Assembly (NCBI RefSeq): GCF_018390575.1
Contig: NZ_JAHBCJ010000002.1
Span: 369,772-433,771, forward strand
Direction of reading: 5' to 3'
Length of the DNA: 64,000 nucleotides
From: Bhargavaea massiliensis
GTDB lineage: Bacteria; Bacillota; Bacilli; Bacillales_A; Planococcaceae
A program made the translations under genes and the position numbers. The notes below the pieces were generated by a model. The model ran no database searches and had not been told where the DNA came from. It was given only the letters and a program-made list of their open reading frames with translations. How positions within the stretch are numbered: the first letter of the stretch is position 1; every line of letters begins with the position of its first letter. Below are positions 18,155 through 27,552 of this stretch, piece by piece.

Positions 18155-18191
18155 AATAAAAACAGCCCGAAATCGGAAAGATTCCGGGCTG
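18155..18191 (-). terminator. Rho-independent terminator of pot operon
   Basis: Read on the minus strand, an 11-bp stem (cagcccg core, one mismatch, 18163-18191) is followed by a T-rich tract corresponding to 18155-18162. It lies 5 bases after the potD stop. Confidence 0.82.
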
Positions 18192-18195
18192 CCAG

Positions 18196-19272
18196 TTAAT
18201 TCATCCCCATCTTAAAGCGGAGGAAGCGTTCATTGTATTCCCCGGTCATTTCCGGCCCGAGGTTCCGGTACACTTCAAGCCTTCCGCGAATTTCCTCATC
18301 CGGGTAAAAGCGCTCATCACCGGTCACTTCAGGATCCATCAGTTCAATCGCGGCGGCGTTCGGCGTGGAGTAGCCGACCCAGTCGGCGTTCTGGGCCGCC
18401 ACTTCCGCATCCAGCATGAAGTTGATGAACTGATGCGCGCCATCGACGTTGGCTGCAGTTTTCGGAATGATCATGTTGTCGAACCAGAGGTTGGAACCTT
18501 CTTCCGGGACGGCAAAGTCGATTGATTCGTTGACGTACATCATGTCGAGGGCCTGGCCGGACCAGGTGAGGGCGATGGCCGCCTCGTTCCGCCGCATCAT
18601 CTCGACAATCTCATCCCCGATGATCGCTTTGACATTCGGCGTGAGTTCATCCAGTTTGGCCGATGCGGCATCAAGTTCGGAATCATCCGTCGAGTTGAGG
18701 GAATAGCCGAGGCTGTTCAGTCCCATCCCCATTACCTCGCGCGCACTGTCGACGAGGATGACCTGCTGGCGGAGCTCCTGGTTCCATAGGTCTTCCCAGC
18801 TCGTGAAGTCAAAGTCCTCCTCGAGAAGGTCCGGGTTAAAGGCGATTCCTACCGTTCCCCAGAAGTAGGGGACGGAGTATTCATTACCCGGGTCGAACGG
18901 CAGATCCAGGAAATACGGATCGATGTTCTTCAAGTTCGGAATTTTGGAGTGATCAAGCGGGATCAGGAGGTCCTCCTCCTTCATCTTTTCAATCATGTAT
19001 TCAGACGGCATGGCGAGGTCATAGGAAGTTCCGCCCTGCTGGATTTTCGTCATCATTGCTTCATTCGAATCGAATGTCTCATAGATGACGCGGATGCCGG
19101 TTTCTTCCGTGAACTGTTTGAGAAGTTCGGGATCCAAGTATTCTCCCCAGTTGTAGACGGTGATCGTGTCGCTTCCCGTGCTGCCCGACGTCTTTCCGAG
19201 CTGGCTGTTGATATAGAGGAGCAGTGCGGATACAACGATTACGGCAACTGCTGCCCGGATGATTTCCTTCAT
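18196..19272 (-). CDS. potD: spermidine/putrescine-binding protein PotD
   Basis: A 358-residue extracellular solute-binding protein, the substrate receptor of the polyamine ABC importer. The mature part opens with TVYNWGEYLDPELLKQF, a hallmark of PotD/PotF, and has the LAMPSEYMIEKM and PYFWGTVGIAFNP blocks. The N terminus (residues 5-22) is a hydrophobic helix but contains no lipobox Cys, so the protein seems to be held by an uncleaved signal anchor, unlike the typical Gram-positive lipoprotein form. Its start overlaps potC by 4 bases. Last gene of the potRABCD operon. Confidence 0.92.
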   Translation of the reverse strand: MKEIIRAAVAVIVVSALLLYINSQLGKTSGSTGSDTITVYNWGEYLDPELLKQFTEETGIRVIYETFDSNEAMMTKIQQGGTSYDLAMPSEYMIEKMKEEDLLIPLDHSKIPNLKNIDPYFLDLPFDPGNEYSVPYFWGTVGIAFNPDLLEEDFDFTSWEDLWNQELRQQVILVDSAREVMGMGLNSLGYSLNSTDDSELDAASAKLDELTPNVKAIIGDEIVEMMRRNEAAIALTWSGQALDMMYVNESIDFAVPEEGSNLWFDNMIIPKTAANVDGAHQFINFMLDAEVAAQNADWVGYSTPNAAAIELMDPEVTGDERFYPDEEIRGRLEVYRNLGPEMTGEYNERFLRFKMGMN

Positions 19273-20069
19273 TTCTTCACCCCCGTGACAGGTGTGCGGT
19301 TGCGCGAATTAAGCGCATAGTAAACGATAACCAGCCCGACTGTGAGGATGAAGATCAGGCCGGACAGCGCGTTGATCGTCAATGTAATGCCGGCACGGGC
19401 CATCGAGTAAATCTCGACTGACAGGGTGCTGAAGCCATTGCCGGTGACAAAGAATGTCACCGCAAAATCATCAAGCGAGTAGGTCAGTGCCAGGAAGAAT
19501 CCTGCGAAGATGCCCGGCTTGATGTACGGGATGATAACGCGCGTGAGCACGTCCCTGCCCGATGCCCCGAGGTCGCGGGCAGCATCGATCAGCGAATCGC
19601 TCATTTCCAGGAGCTTCGGCAACACCATCAGGACGACGATCGGCACGCTGAAGGCGATGTGGGAGATCAGCACCGATGCAAAACCGAGACGCACGCCGAC
19701 CGCTGTGAAAAGGATCAGGAACGATGCACCGATGATTACGTCAGGGCTGACGATCAGCACGTTGTTCAAAGACAGCAGCGTGCTGCGAAGCTTCCGGTTT
19801 TTCAAGTAGACGATCGCGAGTGCGCCGAGGACGCCAATCGCAGTTGAGATCAGTGCCGACAGCAAGGCGACAATCACCGTGTTGAACACGATCATGATCA
19901 GCCGGGTGTCTTCAAAGACGGCTGCATAATGTTCCCAAGTGAATGATTCAAACGAAGACATCGTGCCGTTCGAGTTGAACGAGTAGAAAATCAGGAAGAA
20001 GATCGGCGCATACAGGATGATGAATACAAGCGCGAGAAAGACCTTTTGCACATTATTTTGTTTTCCCAA
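19269..20069 (-). CDS. potC: spermidine/putrescine permease PotC
   Basis: A 266-residue binding-protein-dependent transport permease with six membrane helices. The EAA loop is DAARDLGASGRDVLTRVIIPYIKPG. I place the start at a TTG (20069) because GGAGG lies 8 bases upstream and the protein then begins just before the first helix ([16 protein letters not shown]); the longer open frame would add an implausible Ser/Cys-rich leader that is an out-of-frame reading of potB. This gives a 17-base overlap with potB and implies coupled translation. Confidence 0.9.
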   Translation of the reverse strand: MGKQNNVQKVFLALVFIILYAPIFFLIFYSFNSNGTMSSFESFTWEHYAAVFEDTRLIMIVFNTVIVALLSALISTAIGVLGALAIVYLKNRKLRSTLLSLNNVLIVSPDVIIGASFLILFTAVGVRLGFASVLISHIAFSVPIVVLMVLPKLLEMSDSLIDAARDLGASGRDVLTRVIIPYIKPGIFAGFFLALTYSLDDFAVTFFVTGNGFSTLSVEIYSMARAGITLTINALSGLIFILTVGLVIVYYALNSRNRTPVTGVKK

Positions 20070-20877
20070 CAGATGCGCCTCCTTTCTCCTTCTGGCCGGT
20101 GAACAGCATGATGACGAACATGAACAGGATGAGGAAGACCGCAATCGTCGAGCCCATTCCCCAGTTCTGGGTCACGAGGAACTGCTGCTCAATGGCAGTC
20201 CCGAGTGTGATGACCTTATTCCCGGCGATGAGCCGGGTGATCATGAACAGCGAAAGCGCAGGGATAAAGGTCACCTGGATGCCGGATTTCACACCGTTCA
20301 TCGTGAGGGGAAGGATGACCCTGCGGAATGTCGTCCATTGGCTTGCCCCGAGATCACGCGATGCATCGATCAGTGCGGGGTTGAGCCGGTCGATCGCATT
20401 AAAGATCGGCAGGATCATGAACGGGATGAAAATATAAACCGATACAAAAATAAAGCTGAAATCCGTGAAGAGAAGTTGTGTCGAACCAATTCCGATCGCT
20501 GAGAAAAAGGCGTTTACCGGACCGTATTGGCCAAATATCCCGATGAAGGCATATGTCTTCAGGAGCAGGTTGATCCAAGACGGGATGATGATCAGCAGCA
20601 GCCAGAGCTGCTTGTGCCTGGTCTTCGTCAGGAAGTAGGCGGTCGGATACGCGATCAGCAGCGAAAACAGCGTGATCAGGAAGGCGTACCAGAATGAGCT
20701 GAGCGTCAGCTCCAGGTAAACCGAAGAAAAGAACGCCCGGTAATTGGCAAATGTGAAGTCGCCGTGAATATCAAACAGGGAGTAATAGACGACAAGAGCA
20801 ATCGGCGCGATGACAAACAGGATAATCCAGGCGCTGTACGGAATCAGGTAAAGAGCGCGTGTCGATTTATTTTGCAT
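20053..20877 (-). CDS. potB: spermidine/putrescine permease PotB
   Basis: A 274-residue permease with six membrane helices, partner of PotC in the polyamine importer. The EAA loop [25 protein letters not shown] is intact near residue 170. It overlaps potA by 11 bases at its start and potC by 17 bases at its end. Order regulator-A-B-C-D is the classic Firmicute polyamine operon. Confidence 0.93.
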   Translation of the reverse strand: MQNKSTRALYLIPYSAWIILFVIAPIALVVYYSLFDIHGDFTFANYRAFFSSVYLELTLSSFWYAFLITLFSLLIAYPTAYFLTKTRHKQLWLLLIIIPSWINLLLKTYAFIGIFGQYGPVNAFFSAIGIGSTQLLFTDFSFIFVSVYIFIPFMILPIFNAIDRLNPALIDASRDLGASQWTTFRRVILPLTMNGVKSGIQVTFIPALSLFMITRLIAGNKVITLGTAIEQQFLVTQNWGMGSTIAVFLILFMFVIMLFTGQKEKGGASVGKTK

Positions 20878-21973
20878 GGCCCGGCACCTCGTACGACTCG
20901 AGCCTCCGGTCGAAATCTTCTTCCGATTCGTTCAGCCTCATGACATGAATTGCTTCAGGATCGAAGTCGAGTCCGATCTCATCGCCGACCTGCGCTTTTT
21001 TAGTGGAATGTACGAGCCACTCGTTGCCGTCTTTGTCATAGGTCGACAGCTCATAGTGAACACCGCGGAAAAGCTGTGTGTCGACATTGACGATAAGTTT
21101 ACCGCGATCCGGGGAAGTGATTTCCAGGTCTTCCGGACGGATGACAACCTCGATTTTTTCATTCGGGTCAAGTCCGGCATCGACGCATTCAAATTCCCTG
21201 CCAGCGAAACGGACCAGGTGGTCACGAATCATGACTCCGTCCACAATGTTGGATTCGCCGATAAAATCAGCGACAAAACGGTTGATCGGCTCATCATAAA
21301 TATCGATCGGCGTGCCGGACTGTACGATTTCGCCGGCGTTCATGACGAAGATTTCGTCCGACATCGCGAGCGCTTCTTCCTGGTCGTGGGTCACAAAGAT
21401 GAATGTCTTGCCAAGGCGCTGCTGCAATTCACGGAGCTCATACTGCATCTCGGTCCGCAATTTAAGGTCAAGTGCGGACAGCGGCTCGTCGAGAAGGATG
21501 ATTTCCGGGTCATTGACGATTGCGCGGGCGATGGCAACACGCTGGCGCTGGCCGCCGGACATCTCTGAAATCTCCCGGTTTTCATATCCCTGCAGGTTGA
21601 CGAACTGCAAGGCTTCTTGGACACGGCGTTTGACTTCCGCCTGCTTGATTTTCTTGATGCGGAGTCCGAAAGCTACGTTCTCGAAGACATTCAGGTGTGG
21701 AAAGAGGGCATAGTCTTGGAAAACGGTATTGACCTGCCGCTGGTTCGGCGGGGTGTCATTGATTTTCTTTCCGTTAAACTGGATTTCGCCGCTGCTCGGC
21801 TCGATAAATCCGGCGATCAGACGGAGAATGGTTGTCTTCCCGCAACCGGACGGCCCGAGAAGGGTATAAAACTTGCCGCGCTCCATTTCGAAACTGATGT
21901 TGTTCAGGACAGTCGTGTCGTCGTTGTACCGCTTGGAGACGTTCTCGAAGCGGATAATAGGCTGTTGGGTCAT
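20867..21973 (-). CDS. potA: spermidine/putrescine ATPase PotA
   Basis: A 368-residue ABC ATPase energising polyamine import. Walker A is GPSGCGKTT (about residue 38), the signature [14 protein letters not shown] and Walker [12 protein letters not shown] are canonical, and the last 120 residues form a TOBE-type regulatory domain ([14 protein letters not shown]). It lies 22 bases downstream of the XRE-cupin regulator, sharing its promoter. Confidence 0.95.
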   Translation of the reverse strand: MTQQPIIRFENVSKRYNDDTTVLNNISFEMERGKFYTLLGPSGCGKTTILRLIAGFIEPSSGEIQFNGKKINDTPPNQRQVNTVFQDYALFPHLNVFENVAFGLRIKKIKQAEVKRRVQEALQFVNLQGYENREISEMSGGQRQRVAIARAIVNDPEIILLDEPLSALDLKLRTEMQYELRELQQRLGKTFIFVTHDQEEALAMSDEIFVMNAGEIVQSGTPIDIYDEPINRFVADFIGESNIVDGVMIRDHLVRFAGREFECVDAGLDPNEKIEVVIRPEDLEITSPDRGKLIVNVDTQLFRGVHYELSTYDKDGNEWLVHSTKKAQVGDEIGLDFDPEAIHVMRLNESEEDFDRRLESYEVPGHAK

Positions 21974-21995
21974 GTCTTACCTCCAGTATCGTTAA

Positions 21996-22538
21996 TCACA
22001 AATATGATTCAGTAGCGACGAGCAGGCACCTGGCCTCTGAGGGACCCGGATTTAACAGCTGATGCTCGTGAGAAGCCTCATAGTACAGGGCATCCCCTGC
22101 GCCGGCCTTATAACTCTCTGTACCCAATTGGAGCAGGATCTGCCCCTCCATCACATAAATGAACGTCTGGGACAGAGAAGGCTCGAATTCCTTGAATTCT
22201 CCGCCGGGCCCGAGTGTCAGCAAAACAGGCTCCATTTCTTTTTCGTTTGATTCCGAAACGAGCCAGCGAACAGAGTAACCCCGGTCCTCATCAGTGTTCA
22301 GGATATGGTCGTCCTTGCTGAAGACGATCTTTGCTGCAGGACGGCCATCGTCGAAAAACTCCTTGGGGGATGAACCGAGCACTTCCAATAGGGAGAACAG
22401 GGTTTCGATCGACGGAGACGTATGGTCGCGTTCAAGCTGGGAAATATAGCTTTTGCTCAAATCTGTCCGTTCTCCGAGCTCTTCCTGTGTAAGACCTTTT
22501 TTCAGCCGCAGCTGTTTGATCTTTTTCCCGATTTGCAT
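21996..22538 (-). CDS. XRE-cupin regulator of polyamine uptake operon
   Basis: A 180-residue regulator with an N-terminal XRE helix-turn-helix (residues 6-60, LTQEELGERTDLSKSYISQLERD) and a C-terminal cupin domain (about 110-178) that probably senses a small molecule. Genes of this type precede potABCD in many Firmicutes and resemble PuuR; control of the operon by polyamines is inference from that placement. A sigma-A promoter and a palindrome lie upstream (22569-22626), suggesting autoregulation. Confidence 0.88.
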   Translation of the reverse strand: MQIGKKIKQLRLKKGLTQEELGERTDLSKSYISQLERDHTSPSIETLFSLLEVLGSSPKEFFDDGRPAAKIVFSKDDHILNTDEDRGYSVRWLVSESNEKEMEPVLLTLGPGGEFKEFEPSLSQTFIYVMEGQILLQLGTESYKAGAGDALYYEASHEHQLLNPGPSEARCLLVATESYL

Positions 22539-22568
22539 GGGATAGCCTCCTGTGGAGTTTACTTATAA

Positions 22569-22626
22569 TAAACTTTAAGTTTAGCAATAGCGGATTTTAT
22601 TATACAAAATTCATATGTGATTGCAA
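22569..22626 (-). promoter_or_regulatory. promoter and palindrome before pot operon
   Basis: On the minus strand a -35 box TTGCAA (22621-22626), a 16-base spacer and a consensus -10 box TATAAT (22599-22604) precede the XRE-cupin gene by about 60 bases. Between the predicted start site and the gene lies a 15-base palindrome TAAACTTTAAGTTTA (22569-22583), a plausible operator for the encoded regulator. The operator role is inferred. Confidence 0.65.
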
Positions 22627-22672
22627 GAGAAATATTTCTCGCCTGTTCAAGCGACCCTCTCCCGCAAGGCAT

Positions 22673-22706
22673 GACAAAAGCCGGAACGCCGTTTTTAGCG
22701 TTCCGG
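22673..22706 (-). terminator. Rho-independent terminator
   Basis: Minus-strand stem CCGGAACGC...GCGTTCCGG (22681-22706) followed by a short T-rich tract (22677-22680). It ends the CorA-like gene just 9 bases after its stop. Confidence 0.8.
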
Positions 22707-22714
22707 ACTAATTG

Positions 22715-24172
22715 TCAGAAGTCCAAATCGTCAAGCTTCCTCTTGAGTTTGCGCCATACGATGCGGCCGAGGTAAGTGAAGAACAGGTAGATCGACATGC
22801 CGATGCCAAGAATGGCAGTCAGGAGGGCGGTCCACTCAAACAATCCATAGGAGGAGATTTCGGTCAGACTGGTATCGTCTTTCCAGTCCTCAATGACGAG
22901 GTTCATGCCATAAATGCCTGAGATTACAGTAAAGACGGTGAGGAAGAAGAGCAACAGGTTCATCCGATTCGCCGCCGCGTTTTCCTGCGTCCGGTACAGC
23001 TCGTCGAGTGTGGTGCGCACTTCCTGGAACAGGTCATCCAGATTGAATGCCCGCCTGAAAAGCAGCCCCAGTTCCCGTCCTTCCTGGCGGACACTGACAT
23101 GTTTGAAGTAGTACCAGGACGAGAAAATAGTGATCAGCTCGATCAGACGCTTTAAATACTCCTCGTCCTTGTCCCATTTCAGACGGCTATATTCGAAGGA
23201 CACCCGCAGAAGCATGATCCGGTAAAAATAGTGCAACAGGAAATTATAGTAGTGGGTCCCCATGAAATGGGCAAGCGGGCGCTGCATCTCCTCGGGACTT
23301 TTCGTCGTTACATTGGTATAGGAAAAATCAGTGGCTATCGTATATAGGTCCGGCGCCCAGCGGTCATGAAGATATTCGTCCAGGTAGTCTCTTATGTAGG
23401 ACATGTTAGAGGCCGAGATGAACGGTTCTCCTTCAGGGCTGAGTCCGTCGACCCTGCCGATCCGGAACAGCTGCTCGTCGCTGAATTCGGTGCCGGCTTC
23501 GGCGAACAGAAAAGAAGTGACGAACATCCGCTCATCTTCAAAATAAGGGAGGCTGCCGAAATAGCCTGTAAGCCGCTCATCATGAATAATAAACGGGCGG
23601 ATTGCTGAAGCAAGCCGGTCGAGTAGGAATTCGTGGATGCTTGAAAACTCTTTGCCGTCATCGCAATAGATGACTGAGCCCTTTTCCTCTTTCAGTTTGT
23701 TTTCTGTCGCCCTGAAGTGCTGCATAAAATTAAGGACGGAGGATAGAGGAAGTTTTTTGTCCAGCAGGCGGATCCTGGACGTCAGGAAGGCGATGCCGAA
23801 AGGGCCGAGCGTCACGTCGAGGCTCATAAAACGGAATGGGTACCGCTCACCGTCAGCAGTCAGCACGAACTCTTCGCCGATGATCTTATAGAAACGGTGA
23901 AAGCCATACTCTTCGACGGTCGGCGGGAAGATCTTGCGTTCCACATAAGGGAGAAAGTACTGATCCAGCTCCTCCTGAGAGACTTGGGCCGATCCTTCGT
24001 ATAAATCATTGATCTGACCACCAGGGTCTTCCAGGGTGAAAAAGTGGAATCCGTCTTTCCCGAGAGCAGTCGCGGCTTGCCGGATCTGTTTTTTCCTGTA
24101 GGCAAACGGCAGGATAAAGGAGAGGTAGCCGTCTTCAACGGTGAAGTCTTTCGTATCCGGAACCTCTGTCAT
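22715..24172 (-). CDS. CorA-like divalent cation transporter family protein
   Basis: A 485-residue protein whose last 100 residues have the CorA architecture: helix 1 (NLLLFFLTVFTVISGI) immediately followed by the YGMN motif, a short acidic loop, helix 2 and a Lys/Arg-rich tail. CorA proteins carry Mg2+ or other divalent ions. It is longer than the usual 310-370 residues because of an expanded cytoplasmic N-terminal domain, so substrate or regulation may differ. The ATG at 24172 has a modest GGCGGTG site; upstream ATGs lack one. It is divergent from the Cys-rich gene at 24240. Confidence 0.75.
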   Translation of the reverse strand: MTEVPDTKDFTVEDGYLSFILPFAYRKKQIRQAATALGKDGFHFFTLEDPGGQINDLYEGSAQVSQEELDQYFLPYVERKIFPPTVEEYGFHRFYKIIGEEFVLTADGERYPFRFMSLDVTLGPFGIAFLTSRIRLLDKKLPLSSVLNFMQHFRATENKLKEEKGSVIYCDDGKEFSSIHEFLLDRLASAIRPFIIHDERLTGYFGSLPYFEDERMFVTSFLFAEAGTEFSDEQLFRIGRVDGLSPEGEPFISASNMSYIRDYLDEYLHDRWAPDLYTIATDFSYTNVTTKSPEEMQRPLAHFMGTHYYNFLLHYFYRIMLLRVSFEYSRLKWDKDEEYLKRLIELITIFSSWYYFKHVSVRQEGRELGLLFRRAFNLDDLFQEVRTTLDELYRTQENAAANRMNLLLFFLTVFTVISGIYGMNLVIEDWKDDTSLTEISSYGLFEWTALLTAILGIGMSIYLFFTYLGRIVWRKLKRKLDDLDF

Positions 24173-24239
24173 GTTTTCACCGCCATTCATTGTAGTTTTG
24201 GGTTGATGTGGTACACTATTGGAAAAAGGAGGGGTGGCA

Positions 24240-24524
24240 ATGGGCAAGAACAATTTCTTCCCGGGTCCGGACCATGGCCGGGGACGCAGCCGGAATGGCG
24301 TGACGCCCGTCATCGAAGGCGTTTTCCTGATGACCAAAGATCGCATCATCCCCTATGAAGAGCTGGATGATTACTGTGAATGCTGCCTGGAACCACTGTC
24401 CTATGATGCCACCTACGATTCAGCGTATTGCGCCGGATGCAATGAGTGGCGTGAAGAAACGTGTACAGATCCGAAATGCCAGTTTTGCACGGACCGGCCT
24501 AAGCGTCCGTTTGACCGGGGCTGA
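24240..24524 (+). CDS. small Cys-rich, probable zinc-binding protein
   Basis: A 94-residue protein I cannot place in a family. It contains CECC, CAGC, a further Cys and CQFC within residues 45-85, a pattern expected of one or two zinc-ribbon sites. The first 25 residues are Gly/Arg/Pro-rich and basic. The ATG at 24240 has a near-perfect AAAGGAGG site 7 bases upstream. It is divergent from the CorA-like gene and lies upstream of ktrC with no clear terminator. Confidence 0.72.
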   Translation: MGKNNFFPGPDHGRGRSRNGVTPVIEGVFLMTKDRIIPYEELDDYCECCLEPLSYDATYDSAYCAGCNEWREETCTDPKCQFCTDRPKRPFDRG

Positions 24525-24630
24525 TCGGCCTCCCTCACATCCTTCCCTTTTTCAGGGGAGGCGTAAACGGATTTTATCTGTAATTTGCTAGCGGTCCGCA
24601 CGGGCGGGCCGACTGCTGGAGGCATGGAAG

Positions 24631-25290
24631 ATGAAGAAAGAGTTTGTCGTAGTCGGGCTGGGGCGGTTCGGCGGCAGCATCTGCCGAGAACTGGTGGAGC
24701 AGGGAGCGGACGTTCTTGCCATCGACCAAGATCCTGAGCGGGTGGACGAGTTCGCCGCAATCGCGACACAGGCCGTAGTGGCAGATACGACCGATGAGCA
24801 GACGCTCGTATCGCTCGGAATCCGAAATTTTGAGCATGTGATTGTCGCAATCGGGGAGGATATCCAGTCGAGCATTCTCACCACACTGATCATGAAGGAA
24901 CTGGGTGTCGAAAAAATCACGGTAAAAGCACAAAACGACTATCATGCGAAGGTGCTCCAAAAAATCGGGGCGGATCAGGTTGTCCACCCGGAGCGGGACA
25001 TGGGCATCCGTATCGCAAACAATATGATTTCCAATAACATTCTTGATTATCTCGAGTTGTCCGAAGAACACTCTATTATGGAGATCAAGGCGAACGAGAT
25101 GCTTGCAGGCCATTCCATCCTTGACCTCGATATCCGGGCAAGATATGGCATCAACATCGTGGCAATCAAGCGGGGAGAGGACGTAGTGGTTTCCCCGATG
25201 GCGGAAGAACCGATTCATGAAGGGGACATCCTGATCATTATCGGTTCCGATGCAGACATTTTGCGTTTTGAGAAAAAAGCGCTGCATTGA
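24631..25290 (+). CDS. ktrC: potassium channel regulatory subunit KtrC
   Basis: A 219-residue RCK protein: Rossmann motif VVGLGRFGGS at the N terminus (residues 6-15) binding NAD(H)/ATP, and a C-terminal TrkA-C domain (about 135-219), a known cyclic di-AMP site in this family. It gates a KtrB/KtrD-type potassium channel, which is not in the window. Synteny with rnjA and rpoY matches B. subtilis ykqB (ktrC). GGAGG lies 8 bases before the ATG. Confidence 0.92.
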   Translation: MKKEFVVVGLGRFGGSICRELVEQGADVLAIDQDPERVDEFAAIATQAVVADTTDEQTLVSLGIRNFEHVIVAIGEDIQSSILTTLIMKELGVEKITVKAQNDYHAKVLQKIGADQVVHPERDMGIRIANNMISNNILDYLELSEEHSIMEIKANEMLAGHSILDLDIRARYGINIVAIKRGEDVVVSPMAEEPIHEGDILIIIGSDADILRFEKKALH

Positions 25291-25297
25291 GTAGCAT

Positions 25298-25493
25298 GAA
25301 AGGGGCTGTCCAATAAGTCATTAATACGATAAAAACAGCAAACGGCACGGACTCTGGTCGCTTACCGCGGGCCGGCGCCGAGCCCCGCGTAAAGCGGGTC
25401 TCGACAGCCCGGCTTTTCCCGCAGGTGTCTCCCGGCGTCCGTGCCGTTTGCTATATCATGTGCTGAATCCGACTTTTCGGACAGCCCCTTTTT
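25298..25493. repeat. GC-rich nested inverted-repeat element
   Basis: About 195 bases between ktrC and rnjA. The ends are a 13-base inverted pair (AAAGGGGCTGTCC at 25299-25311 and its complement at 25479-25491). Inside is a second pair (AGCAAACGGCACGGAC at 25337-25352 and complement at 25437-25452). The core contains cttttcccgcaggtgtct and a ccccgcgtaaagcgggtc hairpin. It resembles GC-rich intergenic repeats common in Bacillales (core of the type ctcctgcgggaaaagc on the other strand). No coding capacity and no clear target duplication. Confidence 0.75.
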
Positions 25494-25513
25494 AGCGGAA
25501 TGCAACAAAATGA

Positions 25514-25548
25514 AAAAGCTGCACGGAATTCGATTCCGTGCAGCTTTT
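25514..25548. terminator. bidirectional terminator
   Basis: A 16-bp perfect stem (aaaagctgcacggaat and complement) around a 3-base loop, with an A-tract on one side and T-tract on the other. It lies 13 bases past the rnjA stop and also serves the plus strand. Confidence 0.9.
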
Positions 25549-25560
25549 ATTAGGAAATAA

Positions 25561-27231
25561 TCATACTTCCATGACGACCGGAAGAATCATCGGTTTGCGT
25601 TTTGTCTGTTCGTACAAGTACGGGCCGAGGATGTCCGTAATCTGGTTTTTAAGCGCATCTGTATCCGGCGTGTCGGAGTTGGCCACCGACTGGCGGAGAC
25701 GCCTGTTCAGCATCGACTGAGCTTCATTGATCATTTGCCCGGATTCACGCATGTAAACGAATCCGCGGGAAATGAGATCAGGACCGGCAACGATTTTGCC
25801 TTTGGCAGTGTTTAGCGTGACAACCACGATGACGAGCCCGTCTTCTGACAAAACGCGGCGGTCCCGCAGGACAACGTTGCCGATGTCGCCGATTCCGCTT
25901 CCATCAATGTAGACGTCACCGGACGGAATCCTGCCTGCCAGATGAGCTTCATCCGAACTGAGAGCCAGAACATCACCGTTTTCCATGATAAAGATGTTTT
26001 CTTCAGGAATATCGCACTGGACGGCCAGACTGGCATGGGTTTTCAGCATCCGGTACTCTCCGTGGATCGGCATGAAGAACTTCGGCTTGATCAGGCGCAG
26101 CATGAGCTTTTGCTCCTGCTGGGAACCGTGGCCGGATGTGTGAATATTGTTGAGCGATCCGTGAATGACTTCGGCGCCTGCACGGAACAGCAAGTTGATC
26201 GTTCGGTTGACGCTGGCGATGTTGCCTGGAATTGGGGAGGAAGAGAAAATGACCGTATCCCCTGGCTGAATCTGAATCTGGCGGTGCGTGCCGTTGGCAA
26301 TACGCGACAGTGCCGCCATCGGTTCGCCCTGGCTTCCCGTACAGAGGATCATTACCTCATTGGCAGGGAGCCGGTTCAGTGTCTGTGTATCCACAAACAT
26401 TTCCTTTGGCGCATCGATATAGCCGAGTTCCGTTCCGATGGTAATGGCATTGTCCATGCTCCGCCCAAAGACGGCGATTTTCCTGCCGTGCCGGACTGCG
26501 GCTTCAACTGCTTGCTGAAGCCTGTAGATGTTGGAGGCGAATGTCGCAAAAATGATGCGTCCGTTCACTTTCCGGAAAATCTCATCGATGCTTTCACCGA
26601 CTGTTCTCTCGGACATTGTGAAGTCCGGCACTTCCGCATTTGTACTGTCGGACAGAAGGCAGAGAACGCCTTCTTCTCCGATCTGAGCCATCTTCGCCAG
26701 GTTTGCAGGTTCACCGACAGGAGTGAAGTCGAACTTGAAATCCCCCGTATGGACGACATTGCCCGGTGGTGTTTTGACGACAATCCCGAACGCATCCGGT
26801 ATACTGTGGGTCGTCCTGAAAAAGCTGACGGATGTTTTTCTGAACTTGATCACGTCGTCTTCTTCTACTTCAATCAGCTTTGTGCGGCGGAGGAGCCCGT
26901 GTTCTTCAAGCTTGTTGCGCAGAAGACCCAGTGCCAGTTTGCCGCCGTAAACCGGGATATTCACTTTCTTGAGCAGGTACGGAATGCCGCCAATATGGTC
27001 TTCATGGCCGTGTGTCACGAAGAGGCCTTTTATCTTGTCAACATTCCGCTCAATGTACGTGTAATCCGGAATCACATAGTCGATGCCGAGAAGATCATCT
27101 TCCGGGAACATGATTCCCGCATCAATCAGAATGATTTCATCCTGGAATTGGACCCCATACGTGTTTTTGCCGATTTCGCCCAGTCCGCCAAGCGCAAATA
27201 CGGCTGTCTGATCATTCTTGACCGATTTCAT
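25561..27231 (-). CDS. rnjA: ribonuclease J1
   Basis: A 556-residue metallo-beta-lactamase/beta-CASP nuclease, the 5'-3' exonuclease and endonuclease central to Firmicute mRNA decay. The zinc motif [10 protein letters not shown] is near residue 74, further metal ligands are in [10 protein letters not shown], and the beta-CASP motifs ([30 protein letters not shown]) are intact. The C-terminal domain is full length. It starts 4 bases after the rpoY stop and is co-transcribed with it, as in B. subtilis. Confidence 0.97.
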   Translation of the reverse strand: MKSVKNDQTAVFALGGLGEIGKNTYGVQFQDEIILIDAGIMFPEDDLLGIDYVIPDYTYIERNVDKIKGLFVTHGHEDHIGGIPYLLKKVNIPVYGGKLALGLLRNKLEEHGLLRRTKLIEVEEDDVIKFRKTSVSFFRTTHSIPDAFGIVVKTPPGNVVHTGDFKFDFTPVGEPANLAKMAQIGEEGVLCLLSDSTNAEVPDFTMSERTVGESIDEIFRKVNGRIIFATFASNIYRLQQAVEAAVRHGRKIAVFGRSMDNAITIGTELGYIDAPKEMFVDTQTLNRLPANEVMILCTGSQGEPMAALSRIANGTHRQIQIQPGDTVIFSSSPIPGNIASVNRTINLLFRAGAEVIHGSLNNIHTSGHGSQQEQKLMLRLIKPKFFMPIHGEYRMLKTHASLAVQCDIPEENIFIMENGDVLALSSDEAHLAGRIPSGDVYIDGSGIGDIGNVVLRDRRVLSEDGLVIVVVTLNTAKGKIVAGPDLISRGFVYMRESGQMINEAQSMLNRRLRQSVANSDTPDTDALKNQITDILGPYLYEQTKRKPMILPVVMEV

Positions 27232-27235
27232 CGGG

Positions 27236-27445
27236 TCACACCTGTTCGACGTGGAAGTCAGGCGATTTTTTTTCGTACTCCAAATGGCCGTCTTCCAGTG
27301 CTTGGATGTGTTCGATGTACAGTTCGCGCTCTTTTAGCCCAGCGCGGACGGCACGGACAGATTCTGCTTCGACATACATGGTTTTGGTGTTTTCGCGGAC
27401 TGGTACTTCATGCATGTTTTCTTGATAGTACACTTTGTAGATCAT
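27236..27445 (-). CDS. rpoY: RNA polymerase epsilon subunit
   Basis: A 69-residue protein matching RpoY (YkzG): [19 protein letters not shown], then [18 protein letters not shown]. It is the small epsilon subunit of Firmicute RNA polymerase. AAAAAGGAGAG precedes the ATG. The pair with rnjA is conserved across Bacillales. A possible -10 (ttataa) lies near 27488-27493 but no good -35 is evident. Confidence 0.95.
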   Translation of the reverse strand: MIYKVYYQENMHEVPVRENTKTMYVEAESVRAVRAGLKERELYIEHIQALEDGHLEYEKKSPDFHVEQV

Positions 27446-27510
27446 AGTCTGCTCTCCTTTTTCACGTTCAAATACTTGCCATATCGTTTATAATAGCATG
27501 CAGGCCCATT

Positions 27511-27543
27511 GAAATAAAGAAAAGCCCCCGTAAAGGCGGGGGC
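27511..27543 (-). terminator. Rho-independent terminator of peptide gene
   Basis: Minus-strand stem GCCCCCG...CGGGGGC (27524-27543) followed by a T-rich tract (ttttctttatttc, 27511-27523), 9 bases after the stop of the 23-residue peptide gene. Confidence 0.88.
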
Positions 27544-27552
27544 ATGAGTTCA

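Noticed and set aside
25298..25493. Complete insertion sequence
   Set aside because: Only 195 bases with no transposase frame and no clear target duplication; at most a non-autonomous element.
25942..27447. 501-codon open frame on the plus strand
   Set aside because: It lies wholly antisense to rnjA and rpoY, both certain, and reads as a shadow of their codon bias with no ribosome site.
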